Source: an uncultured Bacteroidota bacterium (lineage in GTDB: Bacteria > Bacteroidota > Bacteroidia > Bacteroidales > FEN-979). Taken from it: 51,096 nucleotides of DNA. Under the pieces are notes generated by a model. That model did no database searches. It was not told the DNA's origin and saw only the letters and a list, made by a program, of their open reading frames with translations. The translations under genes were made by a program, and so were the position numbers. Shown here piece after piece: positions 44,131 to 51,096 of the stretch. Location of the stretch: positions 1 through 51,096 of the forward strand of contig CALMDO010000074.1 in NCBI GenBank assembly GCA_937862805.1, given 5' to 3'. Position 1 is the stretch's first letter. Each line of letters starts with the position of its first letter.

Positions 44131-46113
44131 TTATACCCCTCTTGGAAGGGTTATTCTGAAAGTGGTCCCGGTCGGCCCCGCCGCGGGATCATCGTTGGAA
44201 TCGACATGGATCTTTCCCTTGTGCATTTTAACGATTCCATAAATGAGCGCCAGGCCCAGACCGGTTCCTTTTCCCATCTCTTTTGTAGTGAAAAATGGTG
44301 TGAAAAGCTTGTCCATGTTCTCTTTGGCGATCCCGGTCCCGGTATCTTTCACCAGGAAGCTGATTTCCTCCTTGTCACCTTCCACACTTACTGTCAGTTG
44401 CCCACCTGCAGGCATAGCTTCGACAGCATTCTTTTCTAGGTTTGTCAGCACCTGCATCATCTGATCGATATCCAGCGCGGCAATTGGATCTTGAATAGCG
44501 GGTTCAATGTTAATGGTAATATTGTCGGGTTTGATGATGGAGTTGATGCTGTGTTGAAGAAATTTAACGACATCGGTCTCCGACAGGTTCACCTGGTTTT
44601 TCCGGGCAAAATTCAACAACCCGCTGACGATCTTTTTACAACGGTCGGCCTGCTCCACGATCAGTTTGAGGTCATCTCGTACAGGAGCCCCTTCGGGCGC
44701 TTCATCCATTAAAATGCTGCTGTACATGGTAATTACCCCTAAAGGGTTATTCAGTTCGTGCGCAATACCGGCTGAAAGTTGTCCCATGTGCGCCAATTTT
44801 TCCGATTGTTTGAGTGCAGCTTTGGCCTTTGCCAGCTTTTCGTTGGAAACATTCAGATTGGTAATTGAATCATGGAGTTTTTCAATGGTGTAAGGTAAGC
44901 ACATCTCCGTTTCAGCTAACCCTTTGACGATTGCGTTGGCATGATCGATGCAGGTGTCATACCCGCAGGCACCACAATTTAAATGATCCGTAACGGAATA
45001 CTTCCCCATCCCTTGCAGGGCTTTTTCCAGCGCCTCCTCAGAAGCAGCCGTCAGACGCCGGTCTTCAGGCGAGAAACTTTGGGAAAGATCGAGTGAGCTG
45101 TATAACTCCAATTCTTTTTTCCAGTTTCCCTCGTTGATACTTTTGAGTTTCTTTGCTACGTATTCACCCACGGCAGCGCTCCGCGAGAAACGCATTCCTC
45201 CGGAAGAGGTCCCCGGCCCCATGATGCATCCCTCACAACACAACAACATCAGGTGTTTATCGCGAATATAACCCTCTTCAAACTCCTTGATGGCCTCTTT
45301 AAAATTAACCCTTCCTTCTGCTATCACAACGCGCTCCTCAGGGATTGCTTCCTGACTGTTAGCTGTATAATATAATCCCCGACTGATGGGGAATATGGAT
45401 CCTTTTCCGCTATACGGCGGATCAAATTCAGAGGGAGTGGTGTTGGCCGGCGTGATTCCCCGTTTACGAAACATGCTTCTGAGTTCCTGGAAAGTCAGAA
45501 CCTCGTCAACTTCTTCTGCTTCTGCTTTTTTCGCAAAACAAGGACCGATGAAGACAACCTTTAACCCTTCACCGTGCTTTTTCTTCATCACCCGGTTCAT
45601 TGCCACCATCGGGGAGGCGATTGGGGCCAGGTAAGGAACCATCTCAGGATGGTAATGACGAATGAAATAGACAATCGCGGGGCAATCCGAAGAAATATCA
45701 CCCTCTCGCGCATCTTCTTTCATCCTTTTCTCATATTCCAGTGCTACCAAATCTGCACCAAAAGACACCTCCGTTACATAATTGAACCCGATCTTACGGA
45801 TCATTCCCACAAGAATCCGGTAATCACTAACCTCTTCAAATTCCGCAGGAAAACTGGGCGCAATGCAAGCTGCAATCGGGTTTTCGGAAGCTAACATCTC
45901 CTCGACTTCAGTAATTGAATTGAGCGGGATCTTTGCACCCTGGCTGCAAACTTTAACACAATTACCGCAACCGATACAGCGATCGTTGAGCACCTCCGCC
46001 TGCCCGTTGATGATCTTGATCGCCTTGACCGGACACTCTCTGACACAGGTAAAACATACCCTGCAGCGATCCTTGAGAGTGAAAACCAATTGTCGATGGT
46101 ACGAATGACTCAT
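44131..46113 (-). CDS. hydrogenase-like (H-cluster domain) sensor histidine kinase
   Basis: A 660-residue cytoplasmic fusion. Residues 17-60 form two ferredoxin [4Fe-4S] motifs. Residues about 75-320 form an [FeFe]-hydrogenase-like domain that keeps the cluster cysteines C144 (SSDCP), C192 (GPCFAKK), C292 and C296 (CCEGC). C380/C383/C388/C405 (CGACGYDTC) make an extra Fe-S module, then a coil, HisKA with His452 (AGIAHELNNPL) and HATPase (NLEKNAVEAM, GTGLGLALIYG). The proton-relay cysteine before C144 is Asp143, and the glutamates equivalent to E279/E282 are Tyr/Arg, so turnover is unlikely; H2, CO or redox sensing is inferred. Its ATG overlaps the hydA stop. Known group C sensory hydrogenases are the nearest relatives, but no PAS domain is seen. 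Confidence 0.88.
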   Translation of the reverse strand: MSHSYHRQLVFTLKDRCRVCFTCVRECPVKAIKIINGQAEVLNDRCIGCGNCVKVCSQGAKIPLNSITEVEEMLASENPIAACIAPSFPAEFEEVSDYRILVGMIRKIGFNYVTEVSFGADLVALEYEKRMKEDAREGDISSDCPAIVYFIRHYHPEMVPYLAPIASPMVAMNRVMKKKHGEGLKVVFIGPCFAKKAEAEEVDEVLTFQELRSMFRKRGITPANTTPSEFDPPYSGKGSIFPISRGLYYTANSQEAIPEERVVIAEGRVNFKEAIKEFEEGYIRDKHLMLLCCEGCIMGPGTSSGGMRFSRSAAVGEYVAKKLKSINEGNWKKELELYSSLDLSQSFSPEDRRLTAASEEALEKALQGMGKYSVTDHLNCGACGYDTCIDHANAIVKGLAETEMCLPYTIEKLHDSITNLNVSNEKLAKAKAALKQSEKLAHMGQLSAGIAHELNNPLGVITMYSSILMDEAPEGAPVRDDLKLIVEQADRCKKIVSGLLNFARKNQVNLSETDVVKFLQHSINSIIKPDNITINIEPAIQDPIAALDIDQMMQVLTNLEKNAVEAMPAGGQLTVSVEGDKEEISFLVKDTGTGIAKENMDKLFTPFFTTKEMGKGTGLGLALIYGIVKMHKGKIHVDSNDDPAAGPTGTTFRITLPRGV

Positions 46114-47831
46114 TTTTCTTGCCTGGCTACACGTGAAACATGCAAAAACTCCCGGTCCCTGTCATTGTTGGGCTTGCCAAGGAAATTTTCATAAAGACCT
46201 GTAATCGTGGGGTTTTTATGAGCAGCTTTAATGATCTCTTCTTCGTCAATATCATAAAGGATCTTCATCCGCGATTTAAGACTCTTCTCATCTGCTCCCT
46301 GGCGTTGACCACCCCCGTTCAAACATCCGTATGGGCAGGCCATCACCTCCACGATGTGAATCTCCCTGCGACCTGCTTCAATTTCTTCCAGCAAATGTTT
46401 TGCATGGGCCAGGCCACTGACAGAGACAACATTGATAATTTGCTTGCCGATCTTAATCCGTGCCTCTTTCCGGGTCTTCAACCCCCTGAGATCCTGAATC
46501 TTCAAAGGATTCATTTCCTGACCGGTCATCTGGAAATGAAGGGTTCTGATCAATCCTTCCAGATGTCCGCCTGCCATCCCGAACAGTTTCCCTGAAGAAC
46601 TTCTGATGCTGAAAGCCGAATCTTCCGGTTCAGGTTCAAGAAATGAGAAATCAATTCCCATTAAATGAATCAGCTTGATTATCTCCCGGTTGGTGAGTAC
46701 CGCATCCACAAAGGGAACCTGGGTATCTTTAATGAAATCCTTGCCGGCTTCCTCTTTTTTGGCAGTACAAGGCATGGCAGAAACAACAAACACGTCCTCC
46801 GCTTTTTGCCCGGCCGAAGTAGTAATGTATTGTTTGATCATGCGACCCATGATCTGCTGAGGCGAACGGGTGGTCGAAAGAGAGGATAAATAAACGGGTT
46901 TGAGTTCCTCGACATACCTGACCCACGAGGGACAACAACTGGTGAAAAAGGGGAGACCCTCCTGAGTTCTTATTCTTTCAGCTATTTCAGCAGCCTCCTC
47001 CATAAGGGTCAGATCAGCTGCCATAGATATGTCGAAAACCTGCCGGAACCCCATCTTTTTCATCGCGGCACGGACGATGTTCAGTACATCTTTGGTCGAT
47101 TTCAGGTTAAATTCTTCAGCAATGGCAGCCGGTAAAGTCGGTGAGAATTGTACGACAGGGTAAAGCCGCGGATTGTTTAACGCTTCCAGAACCGTGTGAA
47201 TGGCTGTTTTTTCAATTAAGGCTCCCGTGGGACAAACCGTTATGCATTGCCCGCATTTTACACAGGCATTGGTGTTCAACCCCTTGTTATAAGTTGTTCC
47301 GATCCTGCTTTCACTGCCCCGCCCGATGATCTCGATGGCCCCCACACCGATCATTTCATTGCAAACCCTGATGCAACGCTCACATAATATACATTTGGCC
47401 GGATCCCGTTCAATGGAGGGACATGCTTTATCAATCTGAACAGGGATGCGCCGCGACTGGTATTTCCGTTCCCTTATCTGCATTTCGTACGACAATTCCT
47501 GAAGCTCACACCGGCCATTCTTTTCGCAATACAGACAATCGTTGGGATGCCCGGCCAACAGCAATTCAACCAACGTTTTCCGGGCTTTAAGTACTCTTGG
47601 TGTGTGGGTCCTGATCTTCATCCACTCCTCAACAGGATGGGAGCATGAGGGAACCAATCCTGGTAACCCGTCCACCTCCACTACACACAACCTGCAATTT
47701 CCGGTAGGAGTAAATCCGTTGATATGACACAAGGTGGGAACTTTAACTCCAATCCTGTCCAGGACGTTCTTGATGGTCTCCCCGCGCCGGGCGATCACAT
47801 GTTCGTCGTTGACTTCAATTTCAAATTGCAT
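46110..47831 (-). CDS. hydA: [FeFe]-hydrogenase catalytic subunit HydA
   Basis: Catalytic subunit of an NADH/ferredoxin-linked, probably electron-bifurcating, hydrogenase. The 573-residue protein has an N-terminal [2Fe-2S] domain (C35, C46, C49, C63), a His-Cys [4Fe-4S] motif (H95, C99, C102, C108), two ferredoxin clusters (C147-C157, C190-C200) and the H-cluster domain: L1 TSCCPSW (C299, C300), L2 MPCTAKK (C355), L3 EVMACPYGC (C499, C503). Proton-path residues E279, E282 and S319 are present. Residues around the active site differ from the clostridial enzyme: S230, T232, Y501. It follows hydB after six bases and overlaps the sensor kinase by four. Confidence 0.95.
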   Translation of the reverse strand: MQFEIEVNDEHVIARRGETIKNVLDRIGVKVPTLCHINGFTPTGNCRLCVVEVDGLPGLVPSCSHPVEEWMKIRTHTPRVLKARKTLVELLLAGHPNDCLYCEKNGRCELQELSYEMQIRERKYQSRRIPVQIDKACPSIERDPAKCILCERCIRVCNEMIGVGAIEIIGRGSESRIGTTYNKGLNTNACVKCGQCITVCPTGALIEKTAIHTVLEALNNPRLYPVVQFSPTLPAAIAEEFNLKSTKDVLNIVRAAMKKMGFRQVFDISMAADLTLMEEAAEIAERIRTQEGLPFFTSCCPSWVRYVEELKPVYLSSLSTTRSPQQIMGRMIKQYITTSAGQKAEDVFVVSAMPCTAKKEEAGKDFIKDTQVPFVDAVLTNREIIKLIHLMGIDFSFLEPEPEDSAFSIRSSSGKLFGMAGGHLEGLIRTLHFQMTGQEMNPLKIQDLRGLKTRKEARIKIGKQIINVVSVSGLAHAKHLLEEIEAGRREIHIVEVMACPYGCLNGGGQRQGADEKSLKSRMKILYDIDEEEIIKAAHKNPTITGLYENFLGKPNNDRDREFLHVSRVARQEK

Positions 47832-47837
47832 TTTCTT

Positions 47838-49787
47838 TTATTTAAAGTAAATAGCATTGAACTTACAGCTATCAAAACAGATCCCGCAACCGGTACATTT
47901 GTTTTCAATGATAAAATGAGGCATCTTCACTGTACCGATGATCGCATTCTCCGGACATTTTCTCTGGCAGATGTTACAGCCGTTGCAAAGGTCCACATCG
48001 ATGAAGAAAGTTCGCAGATCGTGACATACCCCTGCAGCACAACGCCGGTCGAAAATATGCTCTTCATATTCTTCCCTGAACCACTTCAGACTTGAAAGAA
48101 CAGGTCCGGGAGCGTTTTGCCCCAACCCGCACAGCGAAGTATCCCGGATAACCTCGGCCAGGTTCTCGAGTTGAACCACCCCTTTGAATCTTTCAAGCGT
48201 CTCATGAGAGCTCTCCTCCCGCGGCCGACGCGTAATCCCTTCAAGGATCTCTAACATCCTTTTTGTTCCTTCCCGGCAGGGAATGCATTTTCCACAACTC
48301 TCTTTTTGGAGAAATTCCATAAAATATTTCGAGAGACTGACCATGCAGGTCTCCTCGTCTAACAATACCATGCCTCCGATCCCGATACCGGCACCTATCT
48401 CCTGAAGTGTATCAAAACCAATCTCCGTCTCCAAATCCTGTGGTGGAACAAATACTCCGGAAGGCCCTCCTAAAAGAACAGCTTTCAATTGTTTGCCGTT
48501 CTTTATACCGCCTGCCAAAGTATTCACAATATCGATCAGGCGGGTCCCCATCGGGACCTCCACAACCCCGGTCCTTACCCCTTTGCCGGAGATGCAAATG
48601 ACCTTCGTCCCCTTACTGGTTTTGGTCCCGATTGCTTTGAACCATGCAGGACCATTCTCAAGGATAGCGGGAACATTGGCCAGCGTCTCGATGTTATTGA
48701 CAACCGTCGGACGACCCAAAAGACCCTTCTCCGCAGGGAAAGGTGGCTTTTCCCTCGGGATTCCCCTTCCTCCTTCAAGACTGGCAATCAAAGCGGTTTC
48801 TTCACCGCATACAAAAGCTCCGGCTCCCTGGCTGATCTGCACGGTCAGGTTGAAGCCGCTTCCGAAAATGTTTTCCCCCAGGAAACCACACTCCCTGGCC
48901 TGCCTGATCGCATCACGGAGAATAACGATAGCCCGTTTGTAATCCGACCGTAAATAGATGTAAGCTTTTTTAGCCCCGATCGCATAAGCAGCAATGGCAA
49001 TCCCTTCGATTACCCGATGGGGATCTCCCTCCAGCAATGTACGATCCATATAAGCACCCGGATCGCTTTCATCCGCGTTGCAAATAAGATATTTCTGATC
49101 ACTGCCCGTCTCCAACGCCACCAACCATTTCCTGCCGGTCAGGTAACCACCTCCGGCCCTCCCTCTCAGTTCGCTTTGCTCCACGATTTCACACACTTTT
49201 TCAGGGGTGTAGTTGAGCACCGTTTTGAAAAGCGACTTATATCCACCGCGGGCGAGGTAATCATGAATATCCTCCGGTGAAATGATCCCCGTGTTTTTCA
49301 GTACCATGCGGTATTGTAATCCGAAAAAGGGTAATTCCTCCAGACTGGTTATCCCGGGCCACTCTTCGTGGCCATGGAAACGGTACTGCCCCAGGATGTT
49401 ATCGTGGGGCAGGGTATGATGAAAAACACTGTTGAGCAAATCATCCACTTTCCCGGCTGTGGCATTGGCAAAGGAGAGCCGGGTCTTCCCCGGAAGCTGA
49501 ACGTCGAGAAGTGGCTCCGCAGAACAAAGACCCATACAACCGACCTTGATAATATCAGCCTTGATCTTGTTTTCTGTAAGGTATGTTTCAACAGCTTTAA
49601 GTGTTTTGTCAGCCCCCGCTGTAATGCCGCAACTTCCCATGCCGATAAAAATGGCAGGCTGTGACAGTTTTTCACGCCTTACCCGGGACAGGAGTTCAGC
49701 AGTACTTTTATCATATATCCCGGAATAGTTTTTGACAACCTTCTCTACCAGGAATTCTGTGAGCTTTGGTGTACCTGAACCTGTCAT
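47838..49787 (-). CDS. hydB: hydrogenase NADH-oxidising flavoprotein subunit HydB (NuoF-like)
   Basis: FMN and Fe-S subunit that exchanges electrons with NADH. The 649-residue protein has an N-terminal thioredoxin-like [2Fe-2S] domain (about 40-120; cysteines in GMGSCGITAG and VGCMGLCSAE), the NuoF-type FMN/NADH domain (RGRAGGGYLTGRKW, CNADESDPGAYMD, EETALIASLEGGRGIPR), the [4Fe-4S] motif ESCGKCIPCREG, and two C-terminal ferredoxin clusters (CNGCNICQRKCPENA, CTGCGICFDSC). This is the HydB arrangement of trimeric hydrogenases. It starts one base after the hydC stop. Confidence 0.95.
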   Translation of the reverse strand: MTGSGTPKLTEFLVEKVVKNYSGIYDKSTAELLSRVRREKLSQPAIFIGMGSCGITAGADKTLKAVETYLTENKIKADIIKVGCMGLCSAEPLLDVQLPGKTRLSFANATAGKVDDLLNSVFHHTLPHDNILGQYRFHGHEEWPGITSLEELPFFGLQYRMVLKNTGIISPEDIHDYLARGGYKSLFKTVLNYTPEKVCEIVEQSELRGRAGGGYLTGRKWLVALETGSDQKYLICNADESDPGAYMDRTLLEGDPHRVIEGIAIAAYAIGAKKAYIYLRSDYKRAIVILRDAIRQARECGFLGENIFGSGFNLTVQISQGAGAFVCGEETALIASLEGGRGIPREKPPFPAEKGLLGRPTVVNNIETLANVPAILENGPAWFKAIGTKTSKGTKVICISGKGVRTGVVEVPMGTRLIDIVNTLAGGIKNGKQLKAVLLGGPSGVFVPPQDLETEIGFDTLQEIGAGIGIGGMVLLDEETCMVSLSKYFMEFLQKESCGKCIPCREGTKRMLEILEGITRRPREESSHETLERFKGVVQLENLAEVIRDTSLCGLGQNAPGPVLSSLKWFREEYEEHIFDRRCAAGVCHDLRTFFIDVDLCNGCNICQRKCPENAIIGTVKMPHFIIENKCTGCGICFDSCKFNAIYFK

Positions 49788-49788
49788 T

Positions 49789-50253
49789 TTAAACTTTTTT
49801 TTCTTTTATGACCCCGATGATTTTTCTCAATTCCTCTTCATTGATCCTCGGGTACCGTTCGCCATTGATACTGATCACTGGCGACTGATCGCACGCACCC
49901 ATACATGGAACCGCCTCAAGACTGAATTGTCCGTCACGGGAAGTATTTCCCGCTTTGATCTTAAGAAACTTTTCGACCGCGGTGAGAAGAGAGACAGAAC
50001 CTCCCAGATGGCAACCGGTCCCGTCACAAACCTGAATATGGAAAGCGCCATGAGGACGGAAAAGGAACTGGTTATAAAAAGCAGCTACACCGTATACCTT
50101 GTTGACCGGCAACTCTAAATGTTGAGCTACAGCTGTGAGTATCTCACCTGTTAACGATCCTTTTTCTTCCTGGATCTCCTGAAGGATAGGTATCAATCCT
50201 TCCTTTTTTCCTGCAGGGTATTTGGAAAATAGATCGAGAAGAAGCTGTTCCAT
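49789..50253 (-). CDS. hydC: hydrogenase small [2Fe-2S] subunit HydC (NuoE-like)
   Basis: Thioredoxin-like [2Fe-2S] subunit of the trimeric hydrogenase. From ATG 50253 it has 154 residues. The helical N-terminus precedes the cluster cysteines in CDGTGCHLGG and PCMGACDQSP, the NuoE C-x4-C and C-x3-C pattern. A TTG at 50271 would add six residues (MQQDDI) and is less likely. It is the first gene of the hydCBA unit, 1 base before hydB. Confidence 0.94.
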   Translation of the reverse strand: MEQLLLDLFSKYPAGKKEGLIPILQEIQEEKGSLTGEILTAVAQHLELPVNKVYGVAAFYNQFLFRPHGAFHIQVCDGTGCHLGGSVSLLTAVEKFLKIKAGNTSRDGQFSLEAVPCMGACDQSPVISINGERYPRINEEELRKIIGVIKEKKV

Positions 50254-50284
50254 AATGTCATCCTGTTGCAATTGTTAATAATGA

Positions 50285-50316
50285 CAAAAATAACGAATAA
50301 ATTCTAATTGTTAAAC
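50285..50316 (-). promoter_or_regulatory. promoter of the hydrogenase operon
   Basis: Minus strand TATTTTTG (50292-50285) with TTTA (50315-50312) 19 bases upstream as the -33 element, predicting a start near 50279 and a leader of about 25 bases. The -33 element overlaps the TTGTTAA half-site at 50308-50314, so a bound repressor would block it. Confidence 0.55.
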
Positions 50317-50357
50317 TTTTACCTGTGAAAAATTTAGCAATGTGAAAAAATAAACAA
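50308..50357. promoter_or_regulatory. candidate Rex operator half-sites in the divergent hyd control region
   Basis: Plus strand shows TTGTTAA (50308-50314), then two tandem 17-base units TGTGAAAAATTTAGCAA (50324-50340) and TGTGAAAAAATAAACAA (50341-50357), identical at 14 of 17 positions. Both resemble Rex-type sites (TTGTGAAA or TTGTTAA half-sites). Full palindromy is imperfect: the first unit matches TGTGAAAnnTTTCACA at all left and five of seven right positions. Confidence 0.45.
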
Positions 50358-50394
50358 AGATTAAACGGGTACCATAGCTCCTTTTTTTTGGATA

Positions 50395-50429
50395 TTTAGC
50401 GAAATAACAAACAGATATTTCTATCTTTG
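50395..50429 (+). promoter_or_regulatory. promoter for the second hydrogenase-like sensor gene
   Basis: TATCTTTG (50422-50429) is an exact -7 match 18 bases before ATG 50448. TTTA at 50395-50398 (23-base gap) is a weak -33 candidate. Confidence 0.5.
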
Positions 50430-50447
50430 AACATCATTTACCGATCA

Positions 50448-51096
50448 ATGAAGACCGACCCGTTGTTGCTTATTCATCCCGAAGATTGCATTAAATGCTA
50501 TGCGTGCATCAGAATTTGCCCGGTCAAAGCCATCCGGGTCGACGTCAACACCGAATTTCCATCAATTCTTCCTGAACGGTGCATTGGCTGTGGCAGTTGT
50601 TACCGGATTTGTTCACCGTCGGCCATAACCTTCCGGAGTTCGATAGCGGAAACCCGCGACCTGCTCGCCTCAGGCCAACAGGTAGCCGCCATCTGTGACC
50701 CGACCATCTCCGGTGAATTTCATGATATTACCGACTACCGGAAATTCGTCGAGATGATCAAAAACCTTGGCTTTACATACGTCAGTGAAGTCTCTTTCGG
50801 CGTTGACCTTGTTGCGGAACAGTATAAGGAGATTTTTACCCATTTCAAAGGAAAATACCTGATCTCAGCCAACTGCCCGGCGGTGGTATCTTTTATTGAG
50901 AAATACTACCCCGGGCTCATCAGTAACCTGGTTCCCGTGGTGTCTCCCATGGCCGCCACAGCCGCGGTGATCCGGAAGAAATACGGACCCGCCATCAAGG
51001 TGGTCTTTATCGGACCCTGCATTGCAACCAAAGAAGAAGCACTGAGATACGATGGCGATATGACCATTGACGCCGTTCTCACTTTCGTCGAACTGC
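50448..51096 (+). CDS. second hydrogenase-like H-cluster-domain sensor, 3' end beyond window
   Basis: A gene cut by the window edge; 216 codons are present. It is a paralogue of the H-cluster sensor kinase: two ferredoxin motifs (C14-C24 in CIKCYACIRICP, C45-C55 in CIGCGSCYRIC), then the hydrogenase-like domain with FGVDLVAEQY, the L1 equivalent SANCPAVV (C143, with Asn142 where the enzyme has Cys299) and the L2 equivalent FIGPCIATKEEA (C191). The proton-relay glutamates are absent, so it is probably sensory. The output domain lies outside; in related group C proteins it may be a PAS-kinase or a PP2C/SpoIIE phosphatase. It is divergent from hydCBA and shares its control region. Confidence 0.85.
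   Translation, partial: MKTDPLLLIHPEDCIKCYACIRICPVKAIRVDVNTEFPSILPERCIGCGSCYRICSPSAITFRSSIAETRDLLASGQQVAAICDPTISGEFHDITDYRKFVEMIKNLGFTYVSEVSFGVDLVAEQYKEIFTHFKGKYLISANCPAVVSFIEKYYPGLISNLVPVVSPMAATAAVIRKKYGPAIKVVFIGPCIATKEEALRYDGDMTIDAVLTFVEL

Noticed and set aside
44131-46113. Annotation of the H-cluster sensor kinase as a second catalytic hydrogenase
   Set aside because: Proton-relay cysteine and glutamates are replaced and the C-terminus is a complete histidine kinase.
50381-50390. T-run in the hyd control region as a terminator
   Set aside because: No stem precedes the T-run on either strand.
1-51096. Mobile elements, CRISPR arrays, prophage or rRNA genes
   Set aside because: No transposase or integrase motifs, no regularly spaced repeats and no rRNA sequence were recognised in any part of the window.

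Overview
The window looks like a chromosome segment of an anaerobic, fermentative member of the Bacteroidetes (Bacteroidales-like). The support is a TonB-dependent receptor with an N-terminal carboxypeptidase-regulatory-like domain, repeated copies of the Bacteroidetes -7 promoter element TAnnTTTG (several with TTTG or TTG about 19-20 bases upstream), an almost complete lack of Shine-Dalgarno sequences, a DUF1573-yajC-YbbR-coaE gene order, a tRNA gene without encoded CCA, and a trimeric [FeFe]-hydrogenase operon. No transposase, integrase, CRISPR array or rRNA gene was seen. Coding density is very high and several convergent genes overlap at their stop codons.

Layout. 0-12.6 kb holds a TonB-dependent receptor, coaE/YbbR/yajC/DUF1573, aroK, rlmD, the hydrogenase maturase hydE, an orphan LytTR response regulator, ychF, rpsA and rnz. 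12.5-17.7 kb is a leftward operon of a DUF1338 (HglS-like) enzyme, a lipoprotein hydrolase and a giant FAD/Fe-S dehydrogenase. 17.9-23 kb has a beta-propeller histidine kinase, lplA and a lipid A-type acyltransferase. 23-26.6 kb is a leftward triad: an isocitrate/isopropylmalate-type dehydrogenase, a degenerate HD-domain protein and a one-chain aconitase-family hydratase. 26.6-38 kb contains a CCA-adding-type nucleotidyltransferase, a pRiA4b ORF-3-like protein, miaA, a BadF/BadG kinase, a DUF3108 protein, an APC permease, tRNA-Met, an aldehyde dehydrogenase and uvrA. 38-39 kb carries an ECF-type sigma factor with an unusually strong ribosome binding site, a small conserved-looking protein and a bidirectional terminator.

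39-50.3 kb is one long leftward unit. Its first part is hydC-hydB-hydA (NADH/ferredoxin-linked [FeFe]-hydrogenase). A histidine kinase whose sensor is a hydrogenase-like H-cluster domain follows, then a response regulator, a receiver-kinase hybrid, rex, ribF, a PhnP-like hydrolase, trmD and rplS. A second hydrogenase-like sensor gene is divergently transcribed from the same control region and runs off the right edge.

The central biological story is a hydrogen/redox-regulated hydrogenase island: the enzyme, a non-catalytic hydrogenase-derived sensor kinase with two receiver proteins, the NADH-sensing repressor Rex, and candidate Rex-type half-sites in the divergent promoter region. Two further clusters deserve attention: the DUF1338 plus FAD/Fe-S dehydrogenase pair, which would logically carry 2-oxoadipate through D-2-hydroxyglutarate to 2-oxoglutarate, and the dehydrogenase/HD/hydratase triad, whose substrate I cannot assign.
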